Source: Arachis hypogaea (Eukaryota > Streptophyta > Magnoliopsida > Fabales > Fabaceae). Taken from it: a DNA stretch of 64,000 nt. The DNA lies in NCBI RefSeq assembly GCF_003086295.3, contig NC_092048.1, positions 89,136,626 to 89,200,625 of the forward strand, in the 5' to 3' direction. Positions 41,267 through 52,353 of this stretch are shown here, one piece after another (the stretch's first letter is position 1; every line of letters starts with the position of its first letter). A program made the position numbers and the translations under genes. The notes under the pieces are model-generated. The model searched no databases and was not told where the DNA came from. It worked only from the letters and a program-made list of their open reading frames with translations.

Positions 41267-42701
41267 CGGTCAGTACCTGACTTCCGGAGGTAAATTCTCT
41301 TCTCTGGCACCAATAATTAGGATATTTTAGTTAGATTTTCTTTCCTTTATAGAATAGAATAAATTGCATAGGTTAGGATAGTTGCATGCATGTTCTACTT
41401 GATTGAAAAGACAATAAGTTTCTTTTAAAAATCTATCTTTGGAACAAAATTTCACTAATTTTTCAAAATTTTTATGATAAATTTGCTTGAGTTGTATTTG
41501 GAACACGATATTTGAGTTAAAGAACACACAACCTGTGAAAGATTTGAGCCTTTATGAATGGTTACATTATTTAACCATAATTATTTCGTTCTTGTGTGTT
41601 TACTTCTCTATGATTGTAATCTATATTTTGTTTTATCTTATATGTCCAATAGTTATTATATTTGCGTGCTTGCACATGATTGAGGCCATTATTTGTTTAA
41701 ACTCACTCATCCAAATTAAGCCTATTCTTTTCAATTACCTTTCTTAACCACTTTGAGCCTTTAATTCCCATTTGTTCGATATTTTACCACATTACTAACC
41801 TTAAGCCGAAAAACAATCGTATATCCCAAATTGAATCTTTATTTAGCTTAAGACAGAATTGTGTGTGCTAGTTAAGTATGGGAAATTGTGGGAACAAAAG
41901 TTGTTAAGGGAATGTGTCATGAAAATTTAAAGGGAATTTGGATACCTACTCATGTGAAACTACAAGAATTAAAAATCTATGTGCATTGACAAGCTTTATT
42001 TATAAAAAAAATTATATATATATATATATATATAAAATAATAAATATGAAAAATCAATAAATAAGGGGACAAAATTACCCCAATATTGAATTCAGAATTC
42101 GAAGATCAATGCACATATGATAGAACCAAAAATATAAGTTGATACATGAGTATGGATTGAAAAGGGGAATTCTGGGTAGCTAGGTATGAACTTCAAAGAT
42201 GACATTAAGTGTATACAAGTCATATTAGAGCTTGGGTTAATTAAAGATTCAATTTATTAGCTCACTTGACCAAATATACACCCCTGCCTTTACCTTAGCC
42301 CCATTACAACCTTGAAAAGACCTCATGATGTTTGCATTGATGTATTAACTATTGTTGATTGGTTAGGAGAAAAACAAAGGTTAGAAAGCATGATTAGAGA
42401 AGGATAGAGTGACCACCCTATACACTAGAGATCAGAGCGTACATACATTATCAGTGAGGGTTCAATACTTAAATTTTCAAGTTCCCTGCTTTCATGAGCT
42501 ATCTTCTTGCACTTTTATCCATTTTATTGTATAATGATAGAATTAGTGGAATTTGATTTGTAATTGTTTTGAAGAGCTTATTTACTTTTGATCAAGTGGA
42601 CAAGAATCATATAGTTGCATTTATTTATATGTATATAGGTTTGCACTGTATTTCATGAGTTTCTACATGTTCATACTTATTTCCTTATCTCCTTCAATTA
42701 A
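41267..42701 (+). other. Element H 3' noncoding region
   Basis: A/T-rich, no credible ORF. Shares blocks with the B 3' region (42288-42316, and the gttgattggtta block near 42354). Contains a (TA) run at 42013-42034. Confidence 0.65.
42013..42034. repeat. (TA)n microsatellite
   Basis: Eleven TA units in the H 3' region. Confidence 0.85.
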
Positions 42702-42717
42702 GCATGAGGACACGCTA
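42702..42717 (+). other. GAGGAC-loop hairpin next to the H polypurine tract
   Basis: AGCATG-AGGA-CACGCT, six pairs with one A-C mismatch, four bases before tttaagtgtggggaggt. Confidence 0.55.
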
Positions 42718-42720
42718 ATG

Positions 42721-42737
42721 TTTAAGTGTGGGGAGGT
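42721..42737 (+). other. Polypurine tract of element H
   Basis: tttaagtgtggggaggt immediately before TGATAAACC of the 3' LTR. Confidence 0.88.
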
Positions 42738-43515
42738 TGATAAACCACTATTTTATGGTTTATATTGTGTTTAATTGTGTGGTTTTATCATGATCCTTAC
42801 CCACTTATTCATTAAATTAGCAAGCATTTAGATTTCCTTCCTGAATTTATTACATGTTTGAAAATTGCTTCCTAGAGACTTTAATTATTTATTTTTAATT
42901 CTCCTTTATTCCATTCGATGCCGTGATCTGTGTGTTAAGTGTTTCAGACTTTATAGGGCATGAATGAGTTGGAGATTGGAAAGGAAGCTAGCAAAAATGG
43001 AAGAAACACAAGAATTTGAGGAGATAACCAGCGAGAAGTGACGCGGTTAAAAGTTGGATTGCTATCCTGTCACCAACGCCAATCCCTTTGAACTAAGTGG
43101 GTTGCAACTTGTGAACAGATCTGGCATTCCAGCTTGTTTGACTTTCCCTTACTTGGTAAAGGATAACCAAACAGAACAACCATTAATTATAAATTAATCT
43201 TACATTCACTCCACCAATAATAGAAATTCCAACCAATCAACTCCCAGTCAAGGCTTTTATTCCTATTATTTAAATTTCCTCAATTTACATTCCAATTTAC
43301 TTAGCTCAACTTCTTGGCACATCTGATTAATAAGGTAGCACACTTTTCTGCAACTCGTTGGGAGACGACCTGGGACTTAAAACTCCCAGTAATTTTTAAT
43401 TTAATTCTCTGTGACATATTTCTAAATTGATAGGCAGATTTTCGGTGAGTTAAGAACTATACTTGCAACGTAACCATTTAATAATTTTTAATTCACCAGC
43501 TTCTGCGTCTCATTA
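42738..43515 (+). repeat. Element H 3' LTR, internally deleted (778 bp)
   Basis: Collinear with the 5' LTR except for loss of 693 bp (equivalent of 31726-32418), joined at a gg microhomology at about 43046. Ends CATTA instead of CATCA. Confidence 0.92.
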
Positions 43516-43520
43516 GTCTT

Positions 43521-46382
43521 GGTGAAAAAATTAAATGGGAAATGGCGACTGTGCACCGACTGCACCGACCTCAACAAAGCCTGCCCAAAAGATCCTTACC
43601 CACTACCAACTATCGACGCTTTGGTAGATGATTCATCCGGATATAGATACCTCTCGTTTATGGATGCATATTCCGGATATAACCAAATCCCCATGTATCC
43701 ACCAGATCAAGAAAAGACCTCGTTTTTGACGCCAAAAGCAAATTACTGCTATATTGTAATGTCTTTCGGTCTCAAGAGTGCGGGAGCTACGTATCAAAGG
43801 CTAATGAATAAAGTCTTTTCAGATCATATCGGAAAAATCATGGAAGTCTACGTGGACGACATGTTAATAAAGACACAAAGTGAAGAGACATTATTGTCCG
43901 ACCTGGCCCAAGTGTTCGACACTATAAGGAAGCATGACATGCGCCTCAATCCCGCAAAATGCACTTTTGTAGTAAAAGCAGGCAAGTTCTTGGGTTTTAT
44001 GCTCACACAAAGAGGAATTGAGGCAAATCCGGATAAATGCCAGGCCATATTCAACATGAAGAGCCCAACTTGTGTCAAAGAAGTACAACAACTCAACGGG
44101 AGGTTGGCAGCCTTGTCCAGGTTCCTAGCGGGATCAGCGATAAGATCCCTTCCTTTCTATGCCACTCTAAGGAAAGGAAAGAACTTCGAATGGACAATGG
44201 AATGCAAGCAAGCCTTCCAGGATTTCAAAAGTTTCCTGGGACGACCACCTATCCTAACTCGACCACGAAAGGAAGAACCACTCGTATTGTACCTTGCGGT
44301 AGGAAGTCGGGCAGTAGCCTCAGCACTAGTTCGAGAGGACGACAAAGGGCAACAACCTGTATACTTCATTAGTAAAGCGCTACAGGGATCCGAGCTGAAC
44401 TACCAAAAAATAGAAAAGTTTTCCTATGCTCTCATACTGACATCTCGACGACTACGCCCGTACATCCAGGCTCACATCATTAAGGTCCGGACCGACCAGC
44501 CCATAAAAGAGATACTGCAGAAAACAGATCTAGCAGGCAGAATTTTATAATGGGCAGTTGATTTATCCGAGTTCGACCTCCAATATCAAGCTCGGACAGC
44601 CATCAAATCACAATACTTGGCCGACTTCATTGCAGAATTCACAGATACCCTGGAAACTCCCACAGAATGGAATCTCTACGTGGACGGGTCTTCAAATAAG
44701 ACTGGAAGCGGCACAGGTGTGATAATAGAAAGCAACCAAGGAACCCAAGTTGAGCTTTCCCTCAAATTTGGGTTCCCGGCCTCAAATAACCAGGCAGAAT
44801 ATGAAGCGTTACTAGCTGGTTTGAAGCTGGCTAAGGAGGTTGGAGCTCAAAAACTCAACATCTTCAACGACTCACAAGTAGTCACCTCACAGATAATAGG
44901 GAGCTACCAAGCCAAAGATCCCACCATGAAAAAGTATTTGGATAAAACCAAGGAACAGCTCGGACAACTCGAGGAATATAAGATCTGCCACATACCCCGC
45001 GAACAAAATGCCCGAGCTGATGCACTCTCAAAGCTAGCCAGCACCAAACCAGGGGGCAACAATAGAAGCCTCATCCAGGAAATGCTACAGAACTCGTCAA
45101 TCTCGGAAGCGGAAAAAGTCCTAGCTATAACAAGTCAGGATCAAGGATGGATGACCCCCATAATTAATTACCTCAAAAAAGAAACACTCCCCACAAATGA
45201 GAAGGAAGTAAAGAGGTTAAAACGGGAGGCTCAGTACTACACTATCATAAACAATACCCTATACAAAAGAAGGATTTTAATACCATTGTTAAAATGTGTG
45301 CCGACCTCTAACACAAGGGAAGTTTTAGAGGAAGTACACACCGGCATTTGTGGCAATCATCTTGGGGCACAAGCTTTCACCAAAAAGGTACTTCGGGCGG
45401 GATTTTACTGGCCAACTCTACAAAAAGAAGCTACAGAATTTGTAAAGACATGTCCCCCATGCCAGAAACATGCCAACTTTCACATCGCCTCACCAGAAGA
45501 GCTCATCAGCATAACTTCACCTTGGCCATTTGCAAAATGGGGACTCGATCATCTCGGACCCTTTCCCCAGGGATCAGGACAAGTCAAATTCCTCATAGTC
45601 GGAGTAGACTATTTCACAAAGTGGATTGAGGCAGAGCCCCTAGCCAATGCCACTGCTCAAAGAAGCCGAAAATTCCTATATAGGAACATTGTCACGAGGT
45701 TTGGGGTTCCATACTCCATCACCACAGACAATGGCACTCAATTCACAGATGCAGGCTTCAGGAAATTAGTAGCCGACTTGAACATAAAGCACCAGTTCAC
45801 CTCCGTCGAACATCCTCAAGCCAATGGCCAAGCCGAAGCTGCCAACAAAGTCATATTGGCTGGGTTGAAACGGAGACTGCAAGATGCGAAAGGAGCTTGG
45901 GCTGAAGAACTTCCACAGGTCCTATGGCATATCGAACTACGCCACATTCCACCATAAACGAATCACCGTTTCGATTAGCGTACGGAGTGGAGGCAATAAT
46001 CCCAGTAGAGGTCGAGGAAGGGTCGCCTAGAGTAGTCCACTACAATGAAGAAGCCAACTCTCAACTTCAAAGAGAAGAACTCGACCTACTTCCAGAAATC
46101 CAAGAAAGAGCTCGGATCAGGGAAAAAGCGCTAAAGCGCCGAATGGCTTCAAGATATAATCAAAAGGTAGTGCCAAGAGGTTTCATGGAGAATGATCTCA
46201 TCCTAATCCGAAATTATATTGGAACAACTCGACGCGAAGAAGGAAAGTTGGCAGCAAATTGGAAAGGACCCTACCGAGTCATAGAAGTACTTGGGAAGGG
46301 CTACTACAGACTGTCCGAACTCGATGGATGAGAGCTTCCCAGATCGTGGCATGCCTGCAACCTAAGAAGATACTATAGCTAG
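43521..46382 (+). pseudogene. pol: Element G pol: RT, RNase H, second RNase H, integrase (broken)
   Basis: Resumes RT after H: VKKLNGKWRLCTDCTDLNKA, LSFMDAYSGYNQIPM and catalytic YVDD at 43849-43860. RT-linked RNase H follows, with TAA at 44548-44550. In the same frame comes the second RNase H of Tat elements (LYVDGSSNKTGSGTGVI, NNQAEYEALLAGL, ARADALSKLAS; about 44680-45050). Integrase has CPPCQKHA and an acidic triad at 45547, 45727 and 45835 with D-59-D-35-E spacing. A one-base loss near 45930 shifts the frame; the shifted frame runs to TGA at 46330-46332 and the natural end is TAG 46380-46382 (SWHACNLRRYYS). Not functional. Confidence 0.9.
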
Positions 46383-46916
46383 AGAAGGTAAAAGATCTCA
46401 TCATAGGATGCACTCTTTTTCCTGAAAAGGTTTTTTAATGAGGCACCAAGTTGAGATCCAGATATTATCCGACTTAAAAGGATGAAAAACTCCAACATGT
46501 ATATATTTGCACTTTCTTTTGAATAAAATATATTTTAGATATTCTACAAATTCTCAAGACGCATTAATCTGAAACATTCATCGTCCGATTATAAAGCAAC
46601 AGATCGGCAAAAAGTGAAAAATAGATTCACTACCCGATCACGATAAAAGACCAATAAAGATGAAAACGCGATTCATCTAAAGGTCGACCAAAGAAAGATA
46701 GAAACCACCTTCTACAAATCGGCAAAGATGAACACAGAATAATGCAAGAAGTTATTGAAAGTGATCCAAAAAAGAACCTGACGAGGTCTTATGGATTGCT
46801 AAATAATAACTTAAAGACTAGCCGACGTTGAGAAGTCGGACCAAGTCAACCCAAGTTATCAGCAAATCCCTGGAAAGAGGTCTGGCCAACCCTATAAAAG
46901 AGGAATTGCTATAATT
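46383..46916 (+). other. G region between pol and tandem array
   Basis: A-rich noncoding DNA. From about 46850 it contains a diverged monomer of the array (aagttatcagcaaatccctgg). Confidence 0.6.
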
Positions 46917-47575
46917 TAGAAGAGATCGACGTGACGAAGTCGGTCTCCTACAAAAAAACAAGTTATAAAAGTAATCCCTGAAAGAGACCTAACAAAGGTC
47001 CAAGAAAGAGGATTACAAAAAATAACTTAGAAGAGGACGACGTAAAGAAGTCGACCTCCTACAAACAGCAAGTTATAAAAGTAATCCCTGAAAGAGACCT
47101 GACAAAGGTCCAAGAAAGAGGATTACAAAAAATAACTTAGAAGAGGACGACGTAAAGAAGTCGACCTCCTACAAACAACAAGTTATAAAAGTAATCCCTG
47201 AAAGAGACCTGACAAAGGTCCAAGAAAGAGGATTACAAAAAATAACTTAGAAGAGGATGATGTAAAGAAGTCGACCTCCTACAAATAACAAGTTATAAAA
47301 GTAATCCCTGAAAGAGACCTGACAAAGGTCCAAGAAAGAGGATTACAAAAAATAACTTATAAGAGGACGACGTAAAGAAGTCGACCTCCTACAAACAACA
47401 AGTTATAAAAGTAATCCCTGAAAGAGACCTAACAAAGGTCCAAGAAAGAGGATTACAAAATAACTCGGAAAAGAACGACGCAAAGAAGTCGGTCTCCCAC
47501 AAATAAGTTATAAAAGTAGTCCCTGAAAGAGACCTGACAAGGGTCCAAGAAAGAGGATTACAAAAATAACTAGAA
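46917..47575. repeat. 110-bp tandem repeat array in element G
   Basis: Six monomers. The marker agttataaaagtaatccctg falls at 46961, 47071, 47181, 47291 and 47401 (exact 110-base steps) and at about 47506 (105). Inner units are nearly identical; the outer ones diverge, as expected for unequal exchange. Confidence 0.93.
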
Positions 47576-47980
47576 AGTGGACCAACGTGAAGAAATCGGT
47601 TACGGAGTACTAGAAATAAATACAAGTAAAAGCGAGAAAACCGAAATACAAGTTGGACCCACATATCCACAACCTCAAAGGATCCAAGCTACAAGCAATA
47701 AGTACAAGGCAATCCAAAGAGGCCGTGCAGCAAGGCTCTAACACTCTCAAAACCCAGAAAGGTGTCAAGACAAGTGCAAACAAGCATAATAGAAAATATT
47801 ATAACAAGCTTCAGGGTCAGGCCCAAAAAGCTTGAAAGCTACTTGTTGTTTTTTCAAAATCAAAATTTGCTAAACAAGAAACCAAAAGGAGTATCAACAA
47901 TCAGCATAATATTCAAGACTACGAAATAAAGAGTTTAAAAGCCTACAAGTCGGGCTATCCACACAAATATCCAAGAAAAT
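47576..47980. other. Noncoding spacer downstream of the G antisense gene
   Basis: A-rich; no ORF or motif recognised. Confidence 0.5.
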
Positions 47981-49042
47981 TCAGCTAAGACTAGAAGACT
48001 TCTCGGCAGCATCAGTCTGAGGTGAAGGAGGGCGAGCCTGAAGAGGCACTGCATCCACCGTACCGTCATCCCTATTCAGAATTTGACAATCGGGATCTAA
48101 CTCTAGACGAACGATCCCTGCGGGAGGAGCTATAGAAGTCGACACTCTAGTAGCAGGCACAGGGGGAGGCCCAATGTCATCATCATCCTGGTCGTCTGAG
48201 ACAATCTTATCATCCCTTACAACGTTGTCCAAGCTGAAGAGAGTAAGGTCAACCTCAGGAGCAAGAACTTGAACCTGCTCCTTTAAATTATCATAAGCAG
48301 CATTTACGCTGCCGACAAGATGACCTTGGAGCTCGGAGTAGTCAACTCGGGCAGACTCCAACTCCTCCCTCAGACGTATTACCTCCCGATAAGATGTGAC
48401 GTAACTGTCCTTATGCCTCAAAGCAGTGTCCTCGGCCAACCTCACAGAGGCCGCCAGGGCAAGAGAGCTAGCCTTCTCGTTCTCCAGATCCTTCTCCAGT
48501 TTGGCTACTTTCACCTCAAGCTCCTCCTTCAAGCCCTTCATCCGATCAAACTCTTGTTTGGCCTCCTCCATGAAGGCTTTGGTGGTATGAAGAAGAAGAT
48601 TTTGAGCAGTCTGATACAGGGCAGTCCCCATATAGGCCATCTTGATGCTACTCCGAGTTATGAAGTCCAAATGGCGAAGGAGAGAGGCGTCGTCAGTAGG
48701 GACGACACCATAAGAACCGATCTGCTGGTCAACAAACTCCACCGCATCAAAGCCAGGAGCGTCAAGGTTAAAAGGCTCAATTGTTTTTTGTTTTTTGTTG
48801 GGAGAAGCACCAGAAGTAGCAACAGAAGCCTGTGGAGGGTCAGCCAGACGAACTCGAGGAGTGGGGATCACCTTCTTCGGCCCAGGAGAACTCGGCACGG
48901 GCGGCTTCATTGGAACTTGAGAAGATCCCTCTCCCGCCACCTTGGTCGAGATATTTTGAGCAGCAGCAACCTTCTTTGCCTTTTTGTAGGCCTTCATGGA
49001 ATCATTGTTTTTTGACATCTTTGAAAATACAGAATCAACCAT
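47981..49042 (-). CDS. Element G antisense ORF, C-terminal part (coiled coil), 353 aa
   Basis: Open minus-strand ORF, opposite to gag-pol. A Lys/Pro-rich N-terminus precedes a conserved segment (FDAVEFVDQQIGSYG) and a long coiled coil (FDRMKGLKEELEVKVAKLEKDLENE, shortened here; about residues 160-245), then an acidic patch (DDQDDDDIGPPP) and a Ser-rich end. Together with 49103-49901 it forms the antisense gene typical of many Tat-lineage elements. Start may be internal to a spliced gene: the nearest GT-AG pair upstream (49108 to 49019) does not keep the phase, so either another site or a frameshift applies. Function unknown. Confidence 0.7.
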   Translation of the reverse strand: MVDSVFSKMSKNNDSMKAYKKAKKVAAAQNISTKVAGEGSSQVPMKPPVPSSPGPKKVIPTPRVRLADPPQASVATSGASPNKKQKTIEPFNLDAPGFDAVEFVDQQIGSYGVVPTDDASLLRHLDFITRSSIKMAYMGTALYQTAQNLLLHTTKAFMEEAKQEFDRMKGLKEELEVKVAKLEKDLENEKASSLALAASVRLAEDTALRHKDSYVTSYREVIRLREELESARVDYSELQGHLVGSVNAAYDNLKEQVQVLAPEVDLTLFSLDNVVRDDKIVSDDQDDDDIGPPPVPATRVSTSIAPPAGIVRLELDPDCQILNRDDGTVDAVPLQARPPSPQTDAAEKSSSLS

Positions 49043-49102
49043 AGTGATGAGTTACAATCCAGAAGAAGCAAAACTAAGAAACAAGTATAGAAACAAGTCG
49101 GA

Positions 49103-49901
49103 CAGTACCCAAAGCAGTTCGAACCAAAGACGGGTCACTCAAAAACCATTTTGTATCAAGATGGGGTGGTTTCCCCCATAAATCTTTAAGAACAACTACA
49201 AAAGCTCGTTCAACCTCGTCAAGCATCTCCCATGTATAGCGAGACACTTTCACATTCTTTTGCCATTCTAGAGGAAAGGCAGGCTCATCATTTTCATCAA
49301 GAAAAAAGGGGCGGCCCCCCTCAACATCACGGACTCGGAAGAAATAATTTTTAAAATCTTTAAAAGACTCATCATACATGGCAAAAACTTTATGCCCCTG
49401 GGCCGACCTAAAAGAAACCCAGGAAGCTTTCTTTTTGGAAGACCCTCCGGGCTTGGCAGAAACAAGAAGATAGAGGAAAAGAGTCTGAGAAGGTGTTATG
49501 CCTAACTCTTGGCAAAGCAGCTGAAAAATCTTGATAAAACCCTAGGAATTCGGATGAAGCTGGGATGGGGAAATATTACAAGACCACAACAAATCGGTCT
49601 CGAAAGCAGTAAAAGGAAAGGTAATGTCCAACTGGCTGAAGAAATATTCATAGGTGTAGAAAAAGGGACGCTCCCCCTCAACCGAAGTAGGAAAACAAAC
49701 CCTCTCATCAGAGTCGAGCACTACAAGCTCATAATCCCTCTCCCGGGCGCTGCTACCATAAATCCTATGACGTTTCCTCAGCTCTACACAAAAATCAGCA
49801 TCCACCACAGAGACACACATCAAGACAAGGGAGTCCAGCTAATCAGACATCCCCTCGGGAACTTTAGAAGACATCTCTACAATGTTATTGCGAGAAGACA
49901 T
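49103..49901 (-). pseudogene. Element G antisense ORF, N-terminal part (putative gypsy-type transposon domain)
   Basis: Minus-strand frame from ATG 49901 (MSSRNNIVEMSSK), with TAG near 49840 and another at the LHPNS* position (about 49542), otherwise open to about 49079. Blocks FPFTAFETDLLWSCNISPSQLHPNS, shortened here, and FKNYFFRVRDVEGG match what I know of PF04195 ('putative gypsy type transposon'), common in plant Tat elements. Both stops are single-base changes of sense codons by context. Role unknown. Confidence 0.75.
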
Positions 49902-50977
49902 GAGGCCAACTAATCCTACAATAAGAAAAGAAGATGGGATTACTAAAAAATATCTCAGACGAGGGGTAAAATAACTCGACTAATATACAGAAGAACAAAT
50001 AGAAAAGGAAAACCCCAAGACTCAAACCAAAGTCCTGGGGCATCTTTTGGAGGCAGTAACAAAGCAAGGTTTCAGGAAAAATCCACAGCTTACATCCTGG
50101 CATCTCTCAAACAAGAAAAGATTTCAAACAACGAACATTTCAGAAAAGAAAGTCAGAACACAAAAAGTCACTATCTTTTTACAGTCTATCAGCAAAAAGC
50201 ATCGCCAAACATCAAACATGCCAAGCGAAAATCGTCAAAGGCGCAACCTTTTCTCAAAATCAAACAAAAACCAAAACAAATATCACAGCAAACAGGGAAA
50301 GCTATCAACAGAGCAAAAAACCAAGGAGCAATCTTCGATTAAGTGAGTAAAGATGTAGTTTTTCTGGGTATCAGACAGAAGCGACAGTAGAACATGCAAA
50401 GCCCTAGAAGCATCAAACAACACGAAAGGCGAAAATGTTCATGCAAAGGACGAAGAAACTCTCAGAACACACATTACAACAGCAAGCAGGTGCGACAAAA
50501 AAAGAAAGATCCAAACTTTCTCTAAGCAAAATCAAAACTTCACCACAAAACTAAAGACAAAGCAACAAAGACGAGAAGAAATTACAAATGGAACCAACCT
50601 GGAAAAAAGCAGAGCCTCAAAATGGTTGAAGATGGAAAGACGAAATCGCCGGATCGCTGAATGACGCCGCAAAGGAAAAATGTAGGCGAAAAGCAGAAGG
50701 TGAGAGAACGAAGGGAGAAGTTACAAAGAAAGATGAAGGAGAGAAACCGTTTTCTGAGTGCAGAAATTCAAAATAAAGCCAAAGGAAACGGGACAATTAA
50801 TACCAATTAATGAAGGTATTAAACCCTCGCACGTTCCTAAGAACAAAGCTCTGATATAAAAGCGCGCGCTTTAGAAGAAAAACGTTCCACATTCAAAAAG
50901 GTTCTACAAAGGAAGGAATCGACTAAATGCTTGAGTTCGGCTTCACTAGAGAAGGACCGAAGTCAAGGACTCGACCT
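49902..50977. other. G 3' region upstream of the antisense gene
   Basis: About 1.1 kb of A-rich sequence on the plus strand, presumably promoter and 5' UTR of the antisense gene; no ORF or clear motif. Confidence 0.45.
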
Positions 50978-51009
50978 CAAAAAAGAAGACCGAGCTCAAG
51001 CAGGGACAC
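50978..51009 (+). other. Polypurine-tract region of element G (approximate)
   Basis: Purine-rich aaaaaagaagaccgag followed by ctcaagcagggacac and the 3' LTR. The exact tract cannot be fixed. Confidence 0.4.
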
Positions 51010-51551
51010 TGTTCATACCCTGGGTCGAGCTATCCGACCTGGGATGATGGGCGACAAAACGACCGACCTCTTCAGGACAGACTACCCGACCTCTTCCTAA
51101 AAGAGCTCGGCCAAATTGACGGGAAAGCCCAAGAAAGGGCCCAACCCAAGGAATACGACCTAAATCCACAGGCCGTCCAAGCCTATAGAGATAAGGGCGG
51201 TTCCCTTGAAGATAAGCTGACCTCAACTCAAAGATAAAGATAAGATAAGATAACTAACTTATCTTATCTAGAAAGGTCACTCTACAACCACTATAAATAT
51301 ACTAGAGCACCCAGGTATAACTCATACTCTGATTCTACAATAAACCTGCTTAATACCCGTGCTAACTTAAGCATCGGAGTCTCTTGCAGGTACCCCCTAC
51401 CCTCCGGTGACCAAGGATCAGAAGTGAAGCCAGTCCAACAAGTCGGACACAACAGCTCCGGCCGCCACCAGCCAGCCGGACACGTCATCTCCGACCAGTA
51501 CAGAAGATCTCATCCGAGATCGGCCTACAGTTTCAGGTAACCCTCGGAATA
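51010..51551 (+). repeat. Element G 3' LTR (542 bp)
   Basis: Copy of 28575-29116 with about a dozen differences; TATAAATA at 51292-51299. Followed by GAAGG and the rest of the F LTR. Confidence 0.88.
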
Positions 51552-51770
51552 GAAGGCATGAAAGGAAGTTGAAGAAGGAGCATGAAAATATGAAGAAGAA
51601 GCAACGTTGGTGGCCAAGTTAGACCACCAACGTTGCCTCAAACATTCAAAGGGAGGCAAAGCAATTCTCTGCATAGTTTGCTGGTGCTCACGTTTGAGGG
51701 AACATTGGCAAGCCAACCTTACCCCCAACGTTGTGATAAAATCTTCAATTCTAGAGCTAAAGGATTTTTG

Positions 51771-52108
51771 AGCGACGCGTACGCGTGAAATAAGAAAATT
51801 TCTATATCCACGCGCAAGTGTGAGTCACGCGCACGTGTGGAATGGCAAAATTGACCATCCACGCGTACGCGTCACCAAACGAATGTTGGAGGTCCAACGT
51901 TGCCTCAAACATTGCCTCCAACGTCTACGATGAGGAGCCCAGAATTTGGAATTGAGAAACTTGAATCGACGCGCACACATCAGTGACGCGTACGTGTAGA
52001 TGGAAAAAAGGGCAATGCACGCATAAGCGTGGTGTACGCGCACGCATGAATAAGCAAAATCACAGCCTTCATGCGTACGCGTGGTGCACGCGTATGCGTG
52101 GGTAGCAG
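51771..52108. repeat. ACGCGTACGCGT palindrome cluster in the F LTR
   Basis: About ten copies such as gacgcgtacgcgtg, cacgcgcaagtgtg and atgcgtacgcgtgg, paired and diverged. Fourth cluster type, intermediate between those of B/H and C. Confidence 0.8.
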
Positions 52109-52345
52109 AATGTTGGCCCTCCAACATTGAGTCAAACGCCATTGACAGCAACTCTATCTAGTTTTTAAGAAGGGCGTTTGAGTCAACGTTGGCCATCAAA
52201 CGTTGACTCCAACTTGAGCACCAGAACCTTGCAATTCAAACAGATCTCTTCTCAACAGCAAAGGAAACTAATTAGAGCAACTTCAACCCGATTCCATCAA
52301 GGCCAAAAGCCCAATTCAGAGATTGAAGATCAATGGAAGAAAGTG

Positions 52346-52353
52346 TATAAATA
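52346..52353 (+). promoter_or_regulatory. Putative TATA box of the F LTR
   Basis: TATAAATA about 240 bases after the palindrome cluster. Confidence 0.5.

Larger units (their letters stand above)
31417..43515 (+). mobile_element. Element H: Athila-type retrotransposon, youngest and most complete here
   Basis: LTRs at 31417-32887 and 42738-43515, primer site, one continuous gag-pol frame of 1833 codons broken only by three stop codons, ORF3, two polypurine-like tracts and about 12.1 kb length. Only five differences over 778 aligned LTR bases (about 0.6%). The 3' LTR lacks an internal 693-bp block. Lies inside the RT gene of G. Confidence 0.92.
28575..51551 (+). mobile_element. Element G: Tat-lineage Ty3/gypsy retrotransposon, split by H
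   Basis: Short 542-bp LTRs, primer site, gag-protease, RT-RNaseH, a second RNase H and integrase, then a long 3' region with a tandem array and an antisense gene before the 3' LTR. The second RNase H and the extra antisense ORF are marks of the Tat lineage. Without H it is about 10.9 kb. About a dozen LTR differences (about 2.4%). Several frameshifts and stops: not functional. Confidence 0.9.
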
